Below are positions 36,617 through 45,212 of a stretch of 64,000 nucleotides of DNA, one piece after another. This stretch comes from Rhizobiaceae bacterium (GTDB lineage Bacteria > Pseudomonadota > Alphaproteobacteria > Rhizobiales > Rhizobiaceae), in assembly GCA_905339215.1 (NCBI GenBank), contig CAJPFN010000024.1, positions 1-64,000 on the forward strand, in the 5' to 3' direction. Made by a program: the position numbers and the translations under genes. The notes under the pieces were generated by a model. That model saw only the letters and a list, made by a program, of their open reading frames with translations. It was not told where the DNA came from and made no database searches. Positions within the stretch are counted from its first letter, which is position 1. Each line of letters begins with the position of its first letter.

Positions 36617-37333
36617 TCAGCCGAAATCGCGTTCGGCAGCAGCGATGACCTCGGCAATGTGCCCTTGCTTGAGCCGATCGAGGGGCTTTCCACCGATGCT
36701 GGGCTTGGCCTGAGTGAGCCATTGCCAAGCCACGCGCGGGTTGCCGATCACGCGTGTCACCTCCGACATGCCCTCTACCGGCCGGCCATCAACGAATTGG
36801 GCAAGGGGAAACACGTGCTTTCGTTCGCCCTTGAGAAGTCCAATGACGGCCCCGCGCTTGTGCCAGTCATGGAGCGTCGATCGTCTCGTGCCGAAGGCTC
36901 GTTCGATTTCGCTTGGTCCGGCGACTGGACCGGCCCAATCTTCTAGCCGAACGGGCGCTGCAATTGCGGCAATCCGCTTGCGACCCTCGTCCTCTTCCAA
37001 CAGCTCGCCAAGGCCCCCGCCTTGGCTAACCTCGACCGGCTTGTCGAGCTCGAGCTGAATCAGATTTTCACTGCTTTTGTCAGCAAGATCCGCGACGGCC
37101 GTTTCCATCGCTTCAACCAGGTTTTCTTCATGAGCCAGGATTTGTCGTTGCTGTTCGTCCGAGAGCCGGACAGCGGCTGCGGTAACCGCAGCCACTATCC
37201 TGCTTTTGCCTTTCAACACTGTTCTGGAAATTCCCGGGTTGTGACGGGCCAGCACATCGAGAATGTCGGCAACCGCAGCACGGCTCACGTTTACCTGCTT
37301 CTCGGGACCAGATTTGCGAACTGTTGCGACCAT
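36617..37333 (-). CDS. Antitoxin of the RES pair (DUF2384/Xre-like)
   Basis: Start at 37333 (MVATVRKSGPEK) follows GGAGGCGATC, a strong ribosome binding site, and gives 238 residues. The C-terminal part (ALRRST-like TRRSTLHDWHKRGAVIGLL, FPLAQFVDGRPVEGM, VIGNPRVAWQWLTQAKPSIGG) matches the toxin-binding half of Xre/MbcA antitoxins, in which a conserved LTxPxP-like segment contacts the RES toxin. It should neutralise the toxin and repress the operon. Confidence 0.75.
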   Translation of the reverse strand: MVATVRKSGPEKQVNVSRAAVADILDVLARHNPGISRTVLKGKSRIVAAVTAAAVRLSDEQQRQILAHEENLVEAMETAVADLADKSSENLIQLELDKPVEVSQGGGLGELLEEDEGRKRIAAIAAPVRLEDWAGPVAGPSEIERAFGTRRSTLHDWHKRGAVIGLLKGERKHVFPLAQFVDGRPVEGMSEVTRVIGNPRVAWQWLTQAKPSIGGKPLDRLKQGHIAEVIAAAERDFG

Positions 37334-37617
37334 GATCGCCTCCACACCATGCCGCCAAGATAATACGGATTGTCCGAAATGTCCAGATTGCTTGGAAGGT
37401 TCCATCCCATCAAACGAATATGCGCGGTTTGGGAGGAAACAGGCTTGGATCAAGATATCTTTCTAAAATTGTTTAGTGATATCAATCACTTAGTTCCATA
37501 AGCTATGTTATGCCACAGCCCTCCTCGTCGATGATCGCGCTGCGCTTCGGCCCCTATTCGAGCGCTGGCGCGATGCTGAGCCGCCTGCCATCGCGAGCAG
37601 CCTGACGACGGACGTCC

Positions 37618-37875
37618 CTACGTTCGCGAAATCGACCAGCCTGACGCATCGATGGCAACGATATCGCCTGCCCCAAAGCGATCGTTGTTGAGCACGGAGC
37701 GTGACACAGGTTTTCCGTGCTCGACCTTCTGCCAATGGCCCGCTCGAGGGCGCGCAATGTCCGCCCCATCGCACGCCTTCGCGATGTGTTGATCACGAAG
37801 GCCGAACTGTCGGGCGATCTCCGTCATCGGCTTGGACCAAACAAGGTCATGCAGCTTAAGGCGGCTCAATCTCAT
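37618..37875 (-). pseudogene. Truncated HTH protein
   Basis: From MRLSRLKLHDLVWSKPMTEIA onwards the frame resembles the start of a common HTH-containing protein (LVWSKPMTEIARQFGLRD, then a GHWQKVEHG segment). The frame ends after about 85 residues, much shorter than relatives, and no continuation is seen in the next 100 bases. It is probably a remnant. Confidence 0.4.
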
Positions 37876-37946
37876 CGCTTCTTCTTCCGCGACCTGAGGA
37901 CGTGCATTTGAGAACAGATTGGCGGGGTCTTGTTCGGACCGTTTCG

Positions 37947-38162
37947 CTACCCGAAGGCCAACTCTCTGATCGGAGCAACCCAACTGTCAATCATGCGATA
38001 AACGTCAACGATCCAAGCCTCGATCAAGCCGAGTTGAGGGCCGAAGTAGATCAATGGGCCAACAACGGCGAACGCCAAGATGGCGAGCGATATGAACCCA
38101 TCCGGTCGATCTTCCGAACCGTCCGGCGGAGGAAGTTGGGTGTGAGGCCGTTCATCTGTCAT
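37947..38162 (-). CDS. Small single-pass membrane protein
   Basis: A 71-residue protein with a polar N-terminus and one hydrophobic segment (SLAILAFAVVGPLIYFG). It starts ten bases after the relaxase stop, in the same direction, so it belongs to the relaxase transcription unit. No family recognised; it may assist transfer. Confidence 0.55.
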   Translation of the reverse strand: MTDERPHTQLPPPDGSEDRPDGFISLAILAFAVVGPLIYFGPQLGLIEAWIVDVYRMIDSWVAPIRELAFG

Positions 38163-38171
38163 GTTCGGCTC

Positions 38172-40859
38172 CTACCGTTCACGATCGTCGCGATCGCGGT
38201 CGTTGCGCTCTTCAATCTCCAGTTCGATCTGACGCAAGCGCGGCACGTGCTGCTGCGGAGGATCCGACCGTGCGGTGTCCGCCGTCCGCTCAGCACCGTC
38301 CCGAAGAACCGCTGGCGACACATGTTGCCTCTCCGAAACTGAGAGATTACCGTCGCGTTCACGTGCGATCTCATCATGGGCTGGCTGGGCGATACGGTCA
38401 TCATCACCGCCGCGCTCGTGTGCTCGATCGTCGTTGGCTGACTCTGCGGCAGTCGCCGGACCTTCGCGCCTCTGCGCCGTCTGCCCTTGTTCGGCCTGAA
38501 ACGCCTGAAGTTCGCTGCTTCGCTGGTTGAAGTTCTCCCATGCGGCATCCGAATCCTCCTTGGTCCAGGAGCCGTCGGCGCGACCCCAGCCCACTGACCC
38601 AATCCCGTTCTCCGCATCGGTGATGGCGATCTCCATTTCGAGCGCCCTCAGCCCCTGCTCGTACCGTCCGAGCAATTGCACATCGCCCTTCGCGATGTCC
38701 GGGATGGGCCTACCCTCAAAACCGTCATTGTATGAGGCGTCGCGTTCCTCTCGCATTTTCTCAAGCAGCTTGATCCGATCCGCGAGCTGTTCGTCGTGCG
38801 TTGCAGCTTCCCGCACATGCCTGTTATCGTGCTCGACGGCGAGTTCCGCCGCCCGCCACAGGCCAACATTGAGGTTCTCGCGATAGGCCTCGACCGATGC
38901 CGCGGAGTGCTCACTGCTCCCGGCGCTTATCAACGTTTCACGCGAAGACCGGATCTCGGCCAGAACCTCGTTCGCCGCTTCGGCCGACTGTCCGACCGGC
39001 GTCGGGTCCGCGCCAGCCTTGCGACCGTGCAAATCATCCGCATCGCGATACTCCTGCCGCGCGCCCTGAGGCTCGGGCGAGAGCTGCCGTTCGGCGAGAT
39101 CCAGATACTCGCGACGAATCTCCACCACTTCGCGCGCCGCGGCAGCGACCTCGTCGAACTCCTCGCGCTCTGCTGCGTCAAGGGTCTGCTCTACAGAAGC
39201 AAGAACCGCTTCCACGCGTTTTTCGTAGGCTTCGAATTCCGGACGCGTCATCTCCCGCATCTGTCCATCCTCACCGTTCACGATCTGGATCAGACCTATC
39301 ATATTGGCTGTGTTTTTGACAGCCTTTAGTTCCGCTCCTTCAAAAACAGTATCAAATTGGTTGATGTCGGCAGCGCTTTCGAGACGGGCTTTTTGAAGCG
39401 CCGCAAACTTACCTTCCGTGTCGCCTGGCCTCTCGCTCGCCAGATCGCTCCAGGCCCGCGCTGCCGTCGCCGCGTACTGCTTGCTACGGTCGGACGTCGC
39501 CGGGCTCAACTCATTCGAGCGCTTCGCCTGATATCGAGCGTGAGCCGCAGCGCTCGTGCCCTCATGCTCGGTTCGGCCGCGATAGCTGACGGGCCGCACC
39601 TGGTTGCGTGTGTAGGCCGGCGCGCTTGCGAACTCACGCCGATCGGTCAGCTCCATGTCGATGCCCTGCTCACGGGCTTTCTCTGCCATCAGGGAACGCC
39701 ATTCCCGGAACAGCTGCGGGCTGGTGACGATGCGCTCACCCGTTTCGGAACGCATCGTGATGATCGCGTGCGCGTGAATATGCGGGCGTTTGCCGCCCTC
39801 GGTCATTTCCTTCGGATCAAGCGCCGGATCGTGGACGGCAAACACATAGCGATGCCCCGTAAACTGCTCTCCCAGGAACTCACGAACGGCCTCTTCGAAT
39901 GCGGCCGCATCCGTGCCGGCGCGCGCCGAGACAATGAGGTGCATGACGTCCCTGCCCTTGCGGCTGTGCAGTTCCTTGCGCCATTCCTTCTGCACGAGAT
40001 CGCCGGCCTGCGTCGCATCACCGATCAGCCGGCCGGTGTCGTCGCGTACCTCCTCGTCGGTTGACGCGACCAGTTCACGAATCCGTGCGGTGCCCCACTC
40101 CACGCCGTTGCCATAGCCATGAAAGCGGAACCGTGCTTCGATGCCCCGTCCGATGTCGGAATCGTCAAAGCGCTGCTGCACGATTTCTGCGGCTTTCCGG
40201 TCGGCGGTCAGTCGTTCCCCAGCCCCATTGCGCAGCACGACGACGCCGGTCACATGGAGCTCCCCATCGGATTTCTCGCGCGCCGCATAGACGAACGGAC
40301 GATCGCCAAAACCAGATCGCAGTATCTCGCGCAACTGATCGTCCTGGTCGACGTCGTAGGAGATCGAAGCTGTGTCTATCGAGACATGGAAGATGCCGAG
40401 ATCCCGGCTGGCGGCACGGTTGTCGAAGAGATGTTCCCACTCCGCCCGCTGTTCGGCGAGTGCATCCCGGCCGAGCACGCGCTCGCCGCGCTCGTTTTCG
40501 ACGGCAAGCTCCCCTCCCCGTGAGGTGTAATTCATCATCGCCGCAGCACGCGCACCACCGCCATAGGAGGCGAGCTTGACCACCGCCGGCTGGCTTCCGC
40601 GCGCCAGCGCCGCAAAGCGCGTCCGCATCGAGCGGCCGCCCGCACCTGCGCCGTCGCGCGACCACCGCGCGCGACCCCCACTATGCCGCCGCCGCGCTCT
40701 GCCAAAGCCGCCGAGACCCTCATCCGGAAGCCGCGCCACCCCTCCCCTTCGCGGCTCGTCCCAGTCGGCCTGCCCGGTCTGGCCCATCTGCATTTCGTGC
40801 AGCAACATGGCGCGGCGGCGCTCCCACTCCCGCTCGAAGGCGCCGGGAAAGAATTCCAT
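38172..40859 (-). CDS. MOBP-type relaxase
   Basis: An 895-residue DNA relaxase/nickase. Motif I includes Tyr111 (MMNYTSRGGEL), motif II is near DVMHLIVSARAG, and motif III is the His triad 360/362/364 in RPHIHAHAIITM. These put it with MOBP/VirD2-like relaxases. The Tyr would attach to the 5' end at nic. The C-terminal half is long, charged and coiled-coil-like. It overlaps mobC by one base, and oriT is just upstream of mobC. Confidence 0.85.
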   Translation of the reverse strand: MEFFPGAFEREWERRRAMLLHEMQMGQTGQADWDEPRRGGVARLPDEGLGGFGRARRRHSGGRARWSRDGAGAGGRSMRTRFAALARGSQPAVVKLASYGGGARAAAMMNYTSRGGELAVENERGERVLGRDALAEQRAEWEHLFDNRAASRDLGIFHVSIDTASISYDVDQDDQLREILRSGFGDRPFVYAAREKSDGELHVTGVVVLRNGAGERLTADRKAAEIVQQRFDDSDIGRGIEARFRFHGYGNGVEWGTARIRELVASTDEEVRDDTGRLIGDATQAGDLVQKEWRKELHSRKGRDVMHLIVSARAGTDAAAFEEAVREFLGEQFTGHRYVFAVHDPALDPKEMTEGGKRPHIHAHAIITMRSETGERIVTSPQLFREWRSLMAEKAREQGIDMELTDRREFASAPAYTRNQVRPVSYRGRTEHEGTSAAAHARYQAKRSNELSPATSDRSKQYAATAARAWSDLASERPGDTEGKFAALQKARLESAADINQFDTVFEGAELKAVKNTANMIGLIQIVNGEDGQMREMTRPEFEAYEKRVEAVLASVEQTLDAAEREEFDEVAAAAREVVEIRREYLDLAERQLSPEPQGARQEYRDADDLHGRKAGADPTPVGQSAEAANEVLAEIRSSRETLISAGSSEHSAASVEAYRENLNVGLWRAAELAVEHDNRHVREAATHDEQLADRIKLLEKMREERDASYNDGFEGRPIPDIAKGDVQLLGRYEQGLRALEMEIAITDAENGIGSVGWGRADGSWTKEDSDAAWENFNQRSSELQAFQAEQGQTAQRREGPATAAESANDDRAHERGGDDDRIAQPAHDEIARERDGNLSVSERQHVSPAVLRDGAERTADTARSDPPQQHVPRLRQIELEIEERNDRDRDDRER

Positions 40860-41266
40860 CAGATGCCCTCCCCGCGCCGGGTTGCCGCGGAGCGCCTGAT
40901 CATTTCAGCAAGCTCGACAGCGAGAGCCGTTGCCACCCCATGCGCATCCTTGATGCTGCCTGCGACGTCTTCTTCGGTAGGGATCCTGCCGGTGTTGATG
41001 GCACGCGCGATCTGATTGAGGTTGCCGCCGATCGCACGCATGCCCTCGGCGAGCAGGCCGAGTATGGCACGGTCCCCCTCGGCGAGGACCGGCCGCACGC
41101 CAGCGCCTTCCATCGAGAGCGACCGGACGAACGCCGAAACGGTCATGCCGGCGGCCTTCGCTGCCGCCTCAAGAGCATTGAACTCGGCCGGGGAGAAGCG
41201 GATATGCGCTACCCTGTCCTTCCGGTTCGATGTGGCGGATCGGCTGCCAGCCATCAGGTTTCTCAC
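40859..41266 (-). CDS. mobC: MobC-like relaxosome accessory protein
   Basis: A 135-residue protein. RVAHIRFSPAEFNALEAAAK, GMTVSAFVRSLSM and GNLNQIARAINTGRI are the ribbon-helix-helix and conserved C-terminal motifs of MobC-family proteins, which bind oriT and help the relaxase open it. The GTG at 41266 is used here; the ATG four codons inside is possible. It is translationally coupled to the relaxase. Confidence 0.82.
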   Translation of the reverse strand: MRNLMAGSRSATSNRKDRVAHIRFSPAEFNALEAAAKAAGMTVSAFVRSLSMEGAGVRPVLAEGDRAILGLLAEGMRAIGGNLNQIARAINTGRIPTEEDVAGSIKDAHGVATALAVELAEMIRRSAATRRGEGI

Positions 41267-41299
41267 CCTTGATCATGGTGATCGCGGCCGCAGGCCGCG

Positions 41300-41358
41300 G
41301 ATCGAGGGCGTGTCCCTCGATCGTCAGGAAAGATGTATCACATCTTTCCGTATCCTGC
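41300..41358 (+). other. oriT: Origin of transfer (oriT) with nic site
   Basis: A perfect inverted repeat GGAAAGATGT (41327-41336) / ACATCTTTCC (41340-41349) is followed after one base by TATCCTG (41351-41357) and C. This is the MOBP nick consensus, with cleavage expected between 41357 and 41358. A second 9-bp inverted repeat (GATCGAGGG/CCCTCGATC, 41300-41322) lies beside it. Location between mobC and virC1-like genes fits an oriT. Confidence 0.8.
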
Positions 41359-41405
41359 CAACCGATATAACATGTATTTTTGCGGCAAATGTAAATTTGC
41401 CTTCT

Positions 41406-41506
41406 TTTCTATATCAATATGATTGTGTTTTTCCATGTTCGTGTGTTTCTATATCGATGTGAATCCACATCCACACGGATATGGATTCGTGTGTGAGTAG
41501 AAACAC
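41406..41506. repeat. Direct repeats and nested dyad upstream of virC1-like gene
   Basis: TTTCTATATCAATATGA (41406-41422) recurs as TTTCTATATCGATGTGA (41446-41462), 40 bases later. Around the second copy GTGTTTCTA (41443-41451) pairs with TAGAAACAC (41498-41506), and inside it GAATCC..ATCC (41461-41472) pairs with GGAT..GGATTC (41477-41488). This looks like an operator, or an overdrive- or centromere-like site for the ParA-type protein. Confidence 0.6.
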
Positions 41507-41526
41507 ATTTTCGTGGAGATGAGCCG

Positions 41527-42228
41527 ATGACCGTCGTGATCGCCGCCATCAACGGCAAGGGAGGCGCGGGCAAGACCACCGCGCTGATGAACATCGCCGG
41601 CGAATATGCCCTGCGTGGCGGGAGCGTCGCCATGATCGACATGGACGCTCGGAACAATCTGATGAAATGGTGGACGGACTGTCAGGAGAAGGATGCGCAG
41701 CCCGAGGGGATCGAGGTCTACAGCCACAAGACGGCAAAGGGGCTGGAGCGCTGGATGGACGAACACGGCCGAGCGTTCGATCACGTGCTGATCGACACCC
41801 CAGGCGAAGATACTTCGATCGTCGACCCTGTGATTGCTTCGGCCGAACTGGTGATCTCGCCGATCCAGCCGTCAAAGCGCGAAGTGCTCGGGGCCATCGA
41901 CAGCTTTGAGAACGTGCTGCGCGTCAACGAGGCGCTCGGACGGGGATGCCGGCATGGCGTGCTGCGGACGCGGATCACCGTGACCGTGCGGCACACGGAG
42001 CTCTACCGGAAGATCAGGCCGATCATCGAGGACAAGGTCGGGACCTATCTGTTTCGCACCGAGGTGTTCGAACGCAATGTCTACAAGGACATCCACAACG
42101 GGATCGGAACGCTTCAGATGCAGGAGGTGACGGACGCGATCGCCAAGGCCCGGAGGGAGACGCAGACGCTGGTCGAGGAAGTCGACCAATTGCTCAGAGG
42201 TGAGTTGACAGGGGGGCATGCGGCATGA
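41527..42228 (+). CDS. virC1: VirC1-like ParA-family ATPase
   Basis: A 233-residue protein. KGGAGKTTALMNIA is the deviant Walker A, MIDMDARNNLMKWW the A' region and HVLIDTPGEDTS the Walker B. The size, the WW after the A' Asp, and the position beside oriT match VirC1 of Ti plasmids, which recruits the relaxosome. It overlaps the next gene by four bases. Confidence 0.8.
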   Translation: MTVVIAAINGKGGAGKTTALMNIAGEYALRGGSVAMIDMDARNNLMKWWTDCQEKDAQPEGIEVYSHKTAKGLERWMDEHGRAFDHVLIDTPGEDTSIVDPVIASAELVISPIQPSKREVLGAIDSFENVLRVNEALGRGCRHGVLRTRITVTVRHTELYRKIRPIIEDKVGTYLFRTEVFERNVYKDIHNGIGTLQMQEVTDAIAKARRETQTLVEEVDQLLRGELTGGHAA

Positions 42229-42581
42229 GCGGCAAGGAAATCCTTTCGCTTGATGAATTCGCCACCGCGCCGCGCAGGCAGCGTGTGGTGACCAACGAGC
42301 CCCCGGTGAGGCGCGATGCGGTCCCTACCCGCGAGGCGCGGGATACGCCGGAATTGGTAGCAGGCGAAATTCAGGAAAAGGGTGAGACGTCCAGCAAGGC
42401 GAGCAAGGCGCTGCGCCAGATGAAGCGAGCTCGCATGAAAGGGGCAAGCCATTTCGTGAACGTCAATCTGGACCGAGAAACCAAGAGGCGGCTGAAGCTG
42501 GCCTCGTTCAACATGGACACTTCCATGCAGGCAATCATGGAAAAGGCGATCCGGCAGTTTCTCGACGCGAACGGCTATTGA
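42225..42581 (+). CDS. VirC2-like ribbon-helix-helix protein
   Basis: A 118-residue protein. The first 65 residues are polar and basic. The C-terminal 50 (ASHFVNVNLDRETKRRLKLASFNMDTSMQAIMEKAIRQ, in two segments) form a ribbon-helix-helix DNA-binding fold. It is coupled to the ParA-like gene as virC2 is to virC1, so it may bind near oriT. Confidence 0.7.
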   Translation: MSGKEILSLDEFATAPRRQRVVTNEPPVRRDAVPTREARDTPELVAGEIQEKGETSSKASKALRQMKRARMKGASHFVNVNLDRETKRRLKLASFNMDTSMQAIMEKAIRQFLDANGY

Positions 42582-42748
42582 AGAGAACGCAGGCGTGGCT
42601 AGATCGAACGGCGAGTTGAACTTGAGTCTGAATCCCTGCTAGGAACACAATCGTTTTGGCTCTGTTTTAGGGGACTTTGAGCCAGTTTGGGGTGTTTCCT
42701 CGTCTTTTTGACGGGGTTGCGGCAGCGGATTCGGGTCGAGCCAAGCGG

Positions 42749-43252
42749 ATGGCGATCAAGGACGTACAGACTTACATCGACAGGCGCGGGCTTGTCGAAA
42801 CGAACGACTCCGAGGTCGACAAGCCGATCTATCGCAAGCCGGGCTTCAACGGTGTCCGCAGCCTTCTGGAAATGGAGGAAGAGCTGAGCCGCTATCTGCG
42901 CGAACGTCGCGACGCGCAGAACCTCAATCGCGAGCAGGTCGGCATGATGGTCGGCATTCACCACGAAATCTACGCGCGGCATGAGCGGGCGGGTGCCAAG
43001 CTCAGGGTCACGCGGCTGCTCCATCTAGCCGAGCTACTCGATTTCTCGCCGATCGAGGCGCTCTATGCGGCCGCTCCACATTTGTTCGGAGAGAGCGAGC
43101 GGGAGGCAGAGGTCAAGCTGAAGCTGATCCTGCGGATGCTCGATCTGCCGGCATCGACGGCCCAACATCTTCTGATGATGATCGAGGAACTGTCGCCGGA
43201 CAGCAGCGTGGATGAGTCGCCTAAACGTGGGAGGACTAGGCGCGAGGGCTAG
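42749..43252 (+). CDS. XRE-family HTH transcriptional regulator
   Basis: From MAIKDVQTYIDRRG this is 167 residues. The HTH is EELSRYLRERRDAQNLNREQ... VGMMVGIHHEIYARHERAGAKL, a Cro/CI-type domain near 50-115. No membrane or enzyme domain follows. The earlier TTG at 42677 is possible but has weaker context. It could control the leading-region genes. Confidence 0.7.
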   Translation: MAIKDVQTYIDRRGLVETNDSEVDKPIYRKPGFNGVRSLLEMEEELSRYLRERRDAQNLNREQVGMMVGIHHEIYARHERAGAKLRVTRLLHLAELLDFSPIEALYAAAPHLFGESEREAEVKLKLILRMLDLPASTAQHLLMMIEELSPDSSVDESPKRGRTRREG

Positions 43253-43467
43253 TGCCGAGCGCCCCGCGAGAGGGATCGTCACCGAAGGCCGAGACGGCGA
43301 AGCCGGCTCGGGGAGCGGCGGCACGCCGCGAGTAGAGCCCGCCCGCCGAAGGTGGCTCGCCCAAATCGGTCGCGACCTCCGACGCATCAGCGCCTTGAAT
43401 CGATAGGGCCACATCGATTCATCGAAGTCGTTGGAAGACGCGGGCAACAGTCGGCGAATGTCGCCTT

Positions 43468-43737
43468 ATGCCAACAGAAGCCGCAACATATCTCCATCGT
43501 ATTGATCCCGCACGCAACATGGCGCGGTTCTACAAACTTTCGGTCGGGCGGAGTCTGTTCGGCGATATCGCAGTCGTTCGGGAGTGGGGCAGGATCGGGA
43601 CCATCGGACGCGCGCGCATCGACCTTTTCGCGAATGAGAATGAAGCGCTGGTCGCCCTCGAGGCGATCGAGCGGGCCAAGACCCGGCGGGGCTATCGGGA
43701 GATGGGCGGCTCGGTTCGCGACGGGTGTGGTCGTTGA
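43468..43737 (+). CDS. WGR-domain protein
   Basis: An 89-residue protein. MARFYKLSVGRSLFGDIAVV, WGRIGTIGRAR and AIERAKTRRGYRE make up a WGR domain, a nucleic-acid-associated fold also found in DNA-repair proteins. Such small WGR proteins are frequent on rhizobial plasmids. It is followed by a strong bidirectional terminator. Confidence 0.8.
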   Translation: MPTEAATYLHRIDPARNMARFYKLSVGRSLFGDIAVVREWGRIGTIGRARIDLFANENEALVALEAIERAKTRRGYREMGGSVRDGCGR

Positions 43738-43751
43738 TCCGACGTCGCAGG

Positions 43752-43796
43752 AAAAAAGAAGGCCGGCGACGGATTGCTCCGTCGCCGGCCCTTCTT
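43752..43796. terminator. Bidirectional terminator between convergent genes
   Basis: GGCCGGCGACGG (43761-43772) and CCGTCGCCGGCC (43779-43790) form a perfect 12-bp stem with a 6-base loop, flanked by AAAAAAGAA on the left and CTTCTT on the right. Confidence 0.8.
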
Positions 43797-43809
43797 ATGG
43801 AGCGCGCGC

Positions 43810-44139
43810 CTAGTCTGGCTGAATGAGGCGCTTGAGAAGTTCGCCGATTGCTCCGTCCGGGTTCGGTCGACCGGTGGCCGCGGCTTTGTCGGCGACGAGC
43901 TTCGCGGCGATCCCGGACGGCAGCGGCATGAAGTCGTATCCTTCGGCGAGCGCTGCGCGATGGAGGTCGTCGAGCGTCTCGATCTCGTGGGGCCTGGTGC
44001 CGATCCAGAGTGCGGGGTCGTCGGTCTCCTCATGCGGGAAGGCTTGCAGGAAGTAGGTCTGAAGCGGTGGGTCGTAGCCGATGACGGCCTCCGGATCGGT
44101 TCGGCTTTCGCCTGTGACGGTGATGACGTAGCGGCTCAT
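43810..44139 (-). CDS. Small unknown plasmid protein
   Basis: Start at 44139 (MSRYVITVTGESRTD) after AGGAGG, giving 109 residues. It is acidic, with EAVIGYDPPLQTYFLQAFP and DDPALWIGTRPHEIETLDDL. No domain recognised. It lies 62 bases downstream of the DUF736 gene and is probably co-transcribed. Confidence 0.7.
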   Translation of the reverse strand: MSRYVITVTGESRTDPEAVIGYDPPLQTYFLQAFPHEETDDPALWIGTRPHEIETLDDLHRAALAEGYDFMPLPSGIAAKLVADKAAATGRPNPDGAIGELLKRLIQPD

Positions 44140-44201
44140 GGCATCCTCCTTGCGTGACGGGTGGAGAGGGCCGACCCCTTGCGAGACCGGCCCGTCCTGC
44201 C

Positions 44202-44525
44202 TCACTGCGGGTTGTTCCAGAGGATGACCTTCTTGCTCTCGTCGCCGCCAGGGGCCGGGGCGAGGTTGCCGAAGATCACGCCGATCTCGGGCGCCTCGAG
44301 CTTGACGGAGAGCGTCTCCTTGCCCGTGCGCTGCGAGGTGCGGAACCAGCCGGCGCCGATCTCGAAGCCAGTGCGCTTGTTGAGGATGCGGTAGTCGGGT
44401 GCTTCTTCGCTGGACTTGTTCGTGTTCGGGACGACGGCGATCGGGGCGTTGACCCGCAGCGTGGCGAAGACGCCCTCCATCGAGCCGTCGGCCTTGGTGG
44501 TGAGGTTCGCGATCGTGGTGGCCAT
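44202..44525 (-). CDS. DUF736 family protein
   Basis: A 107-residue protein. MATTIANLTTKADGSMEGVFATL opens the family, with PDYRILNKRTGFEIGAGWFRTSQ in the middle and a conserved end ILWNNPQ. DUF736 proteins are abundant on alphaproteobacterial plasmids and have no established role. The start is about 73 bases from the large hairpin at 44598-44700. A fragment of a second copy lies at 45019-45105. Confidence 0.85.
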   Translation of the reverse strand: MATTIANLTTKADGSMEGVFATLRVNAPIAVVPNTNKSSEEAPDYRILNKRTGFEIGAGWFRTSQRTGKETLSVKLEAPEIGVIFGNLAPAPGGDESKKVILWNNPQ

Positions 44526-44597
44526 GGTACTTCTCCTTCGGTTGCATCGGGACCATTCCCGATGGCGCCAAAGGAGAGGGCCGTCCTGCTGTGGTCA

Positions 44598-44700
44598 TCT
44601 CGGCAAAAATTCTGGAAAATTCTATTTGCCGAAAAAACGCGGGCACGCAGTGCCCGCAAACAAAGAACCGAAATCGAATTTTCCTGAATTTTTGCCGAGA
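44598..44700. repeat. 103-base near-perfect hairpin
   Basis: Outer arms at 44598-44622 and 44676-44700 (starting TCTCGGCAAAAATTC) are reverse complements over 25 bases with one mismatch. At the centre GCGGGCAC and GTGCCCGC (44639-44646, 44650-44657) form an 8-bp stem with a 3-base loop. It lies upstream of the DUF736 gene. It could be a single-stranded promoter, a MITE-like element or a secondary origin; the sequence does not decide. Confidence 0.7.
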
Positions 44701-45018
44701 GTACCCCCAACGGGGGTTGACCGCAGAAAGCAGGCGGTCCTCTACAAAGGCGACATGACACGGGAATGGTCCGGATGCGGCCGATGGCGATGGACACCGG
44801 CCACCATCGCCGACCCCGGCGCCAGGCCGCTCGGCCGATGATGGAACGCCGCTCCCGCTGCGCGTCACGACCCCGCCACATCTCTGCCGCCCGTGAACAT
44901 CTCGTAAGATGAGCATCCGGCGACCGGGCCTCGCGGCGCGCGGCTTCCTGATCGCGACCGGTAGGGATCCGGCCTCGCAGCGCATCGGGAGGGATGCGCA
45001 TCGGTCCTGCCTGGGCAG

Positions 45019-45105
45019 GTGATGGACGTGCTCTTCGGCAGCGTCGTTCCTGGCCCGCTGACGGGCGACAACATGACGATCGGCCTCTGGAAAAACCCGC
45101 AGTGA
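45019..45105 (+). pseudogene. 3' remnant of a DUF736 gene
   Basis: Plus-strand reading gives VLFGSVVPGPLTGDN then MTIGLWKNPQ and a stop. This mirrors the end of the intact DUF736 protein (VIFGNLAPAPGGDES, ILWNNPQ). No upstream part of the gene is recognisable, so it is a decayed second copy in opposite orientation. Confidence 0.6.
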
Positions 45106-45212
45106 GGCAAGCAGGCGGCCGCGAGGGGCAGGCGCGGGCGAACGATCCGGCGCCGGTGCGAAGGCGAGATCCGGCACCGCGCTGGTGCGCGGCGGGACGG
45201 TGGACGCGCCCG

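Larger units (their letters stand above)
44526..45212. other. Long gap with hairpin and gene fragment
   Basis: About 690 bases without an intact gene. It contains the 103-base hairpin (44598-44700) and the tail of a second DUF736 gene on the plus strand (45019-45105). The rest is GC-rich with no clear frame. Confidence 0.5.

Noticed and set aside
44572-44582. GAGAGGG motif near DUF736 as another copy of the shared leader motif
   Set aside because: It is in the opposite orientation to the motif before the helicase, SLOG, ParB-like and DUF932 genes, so it was not counted.
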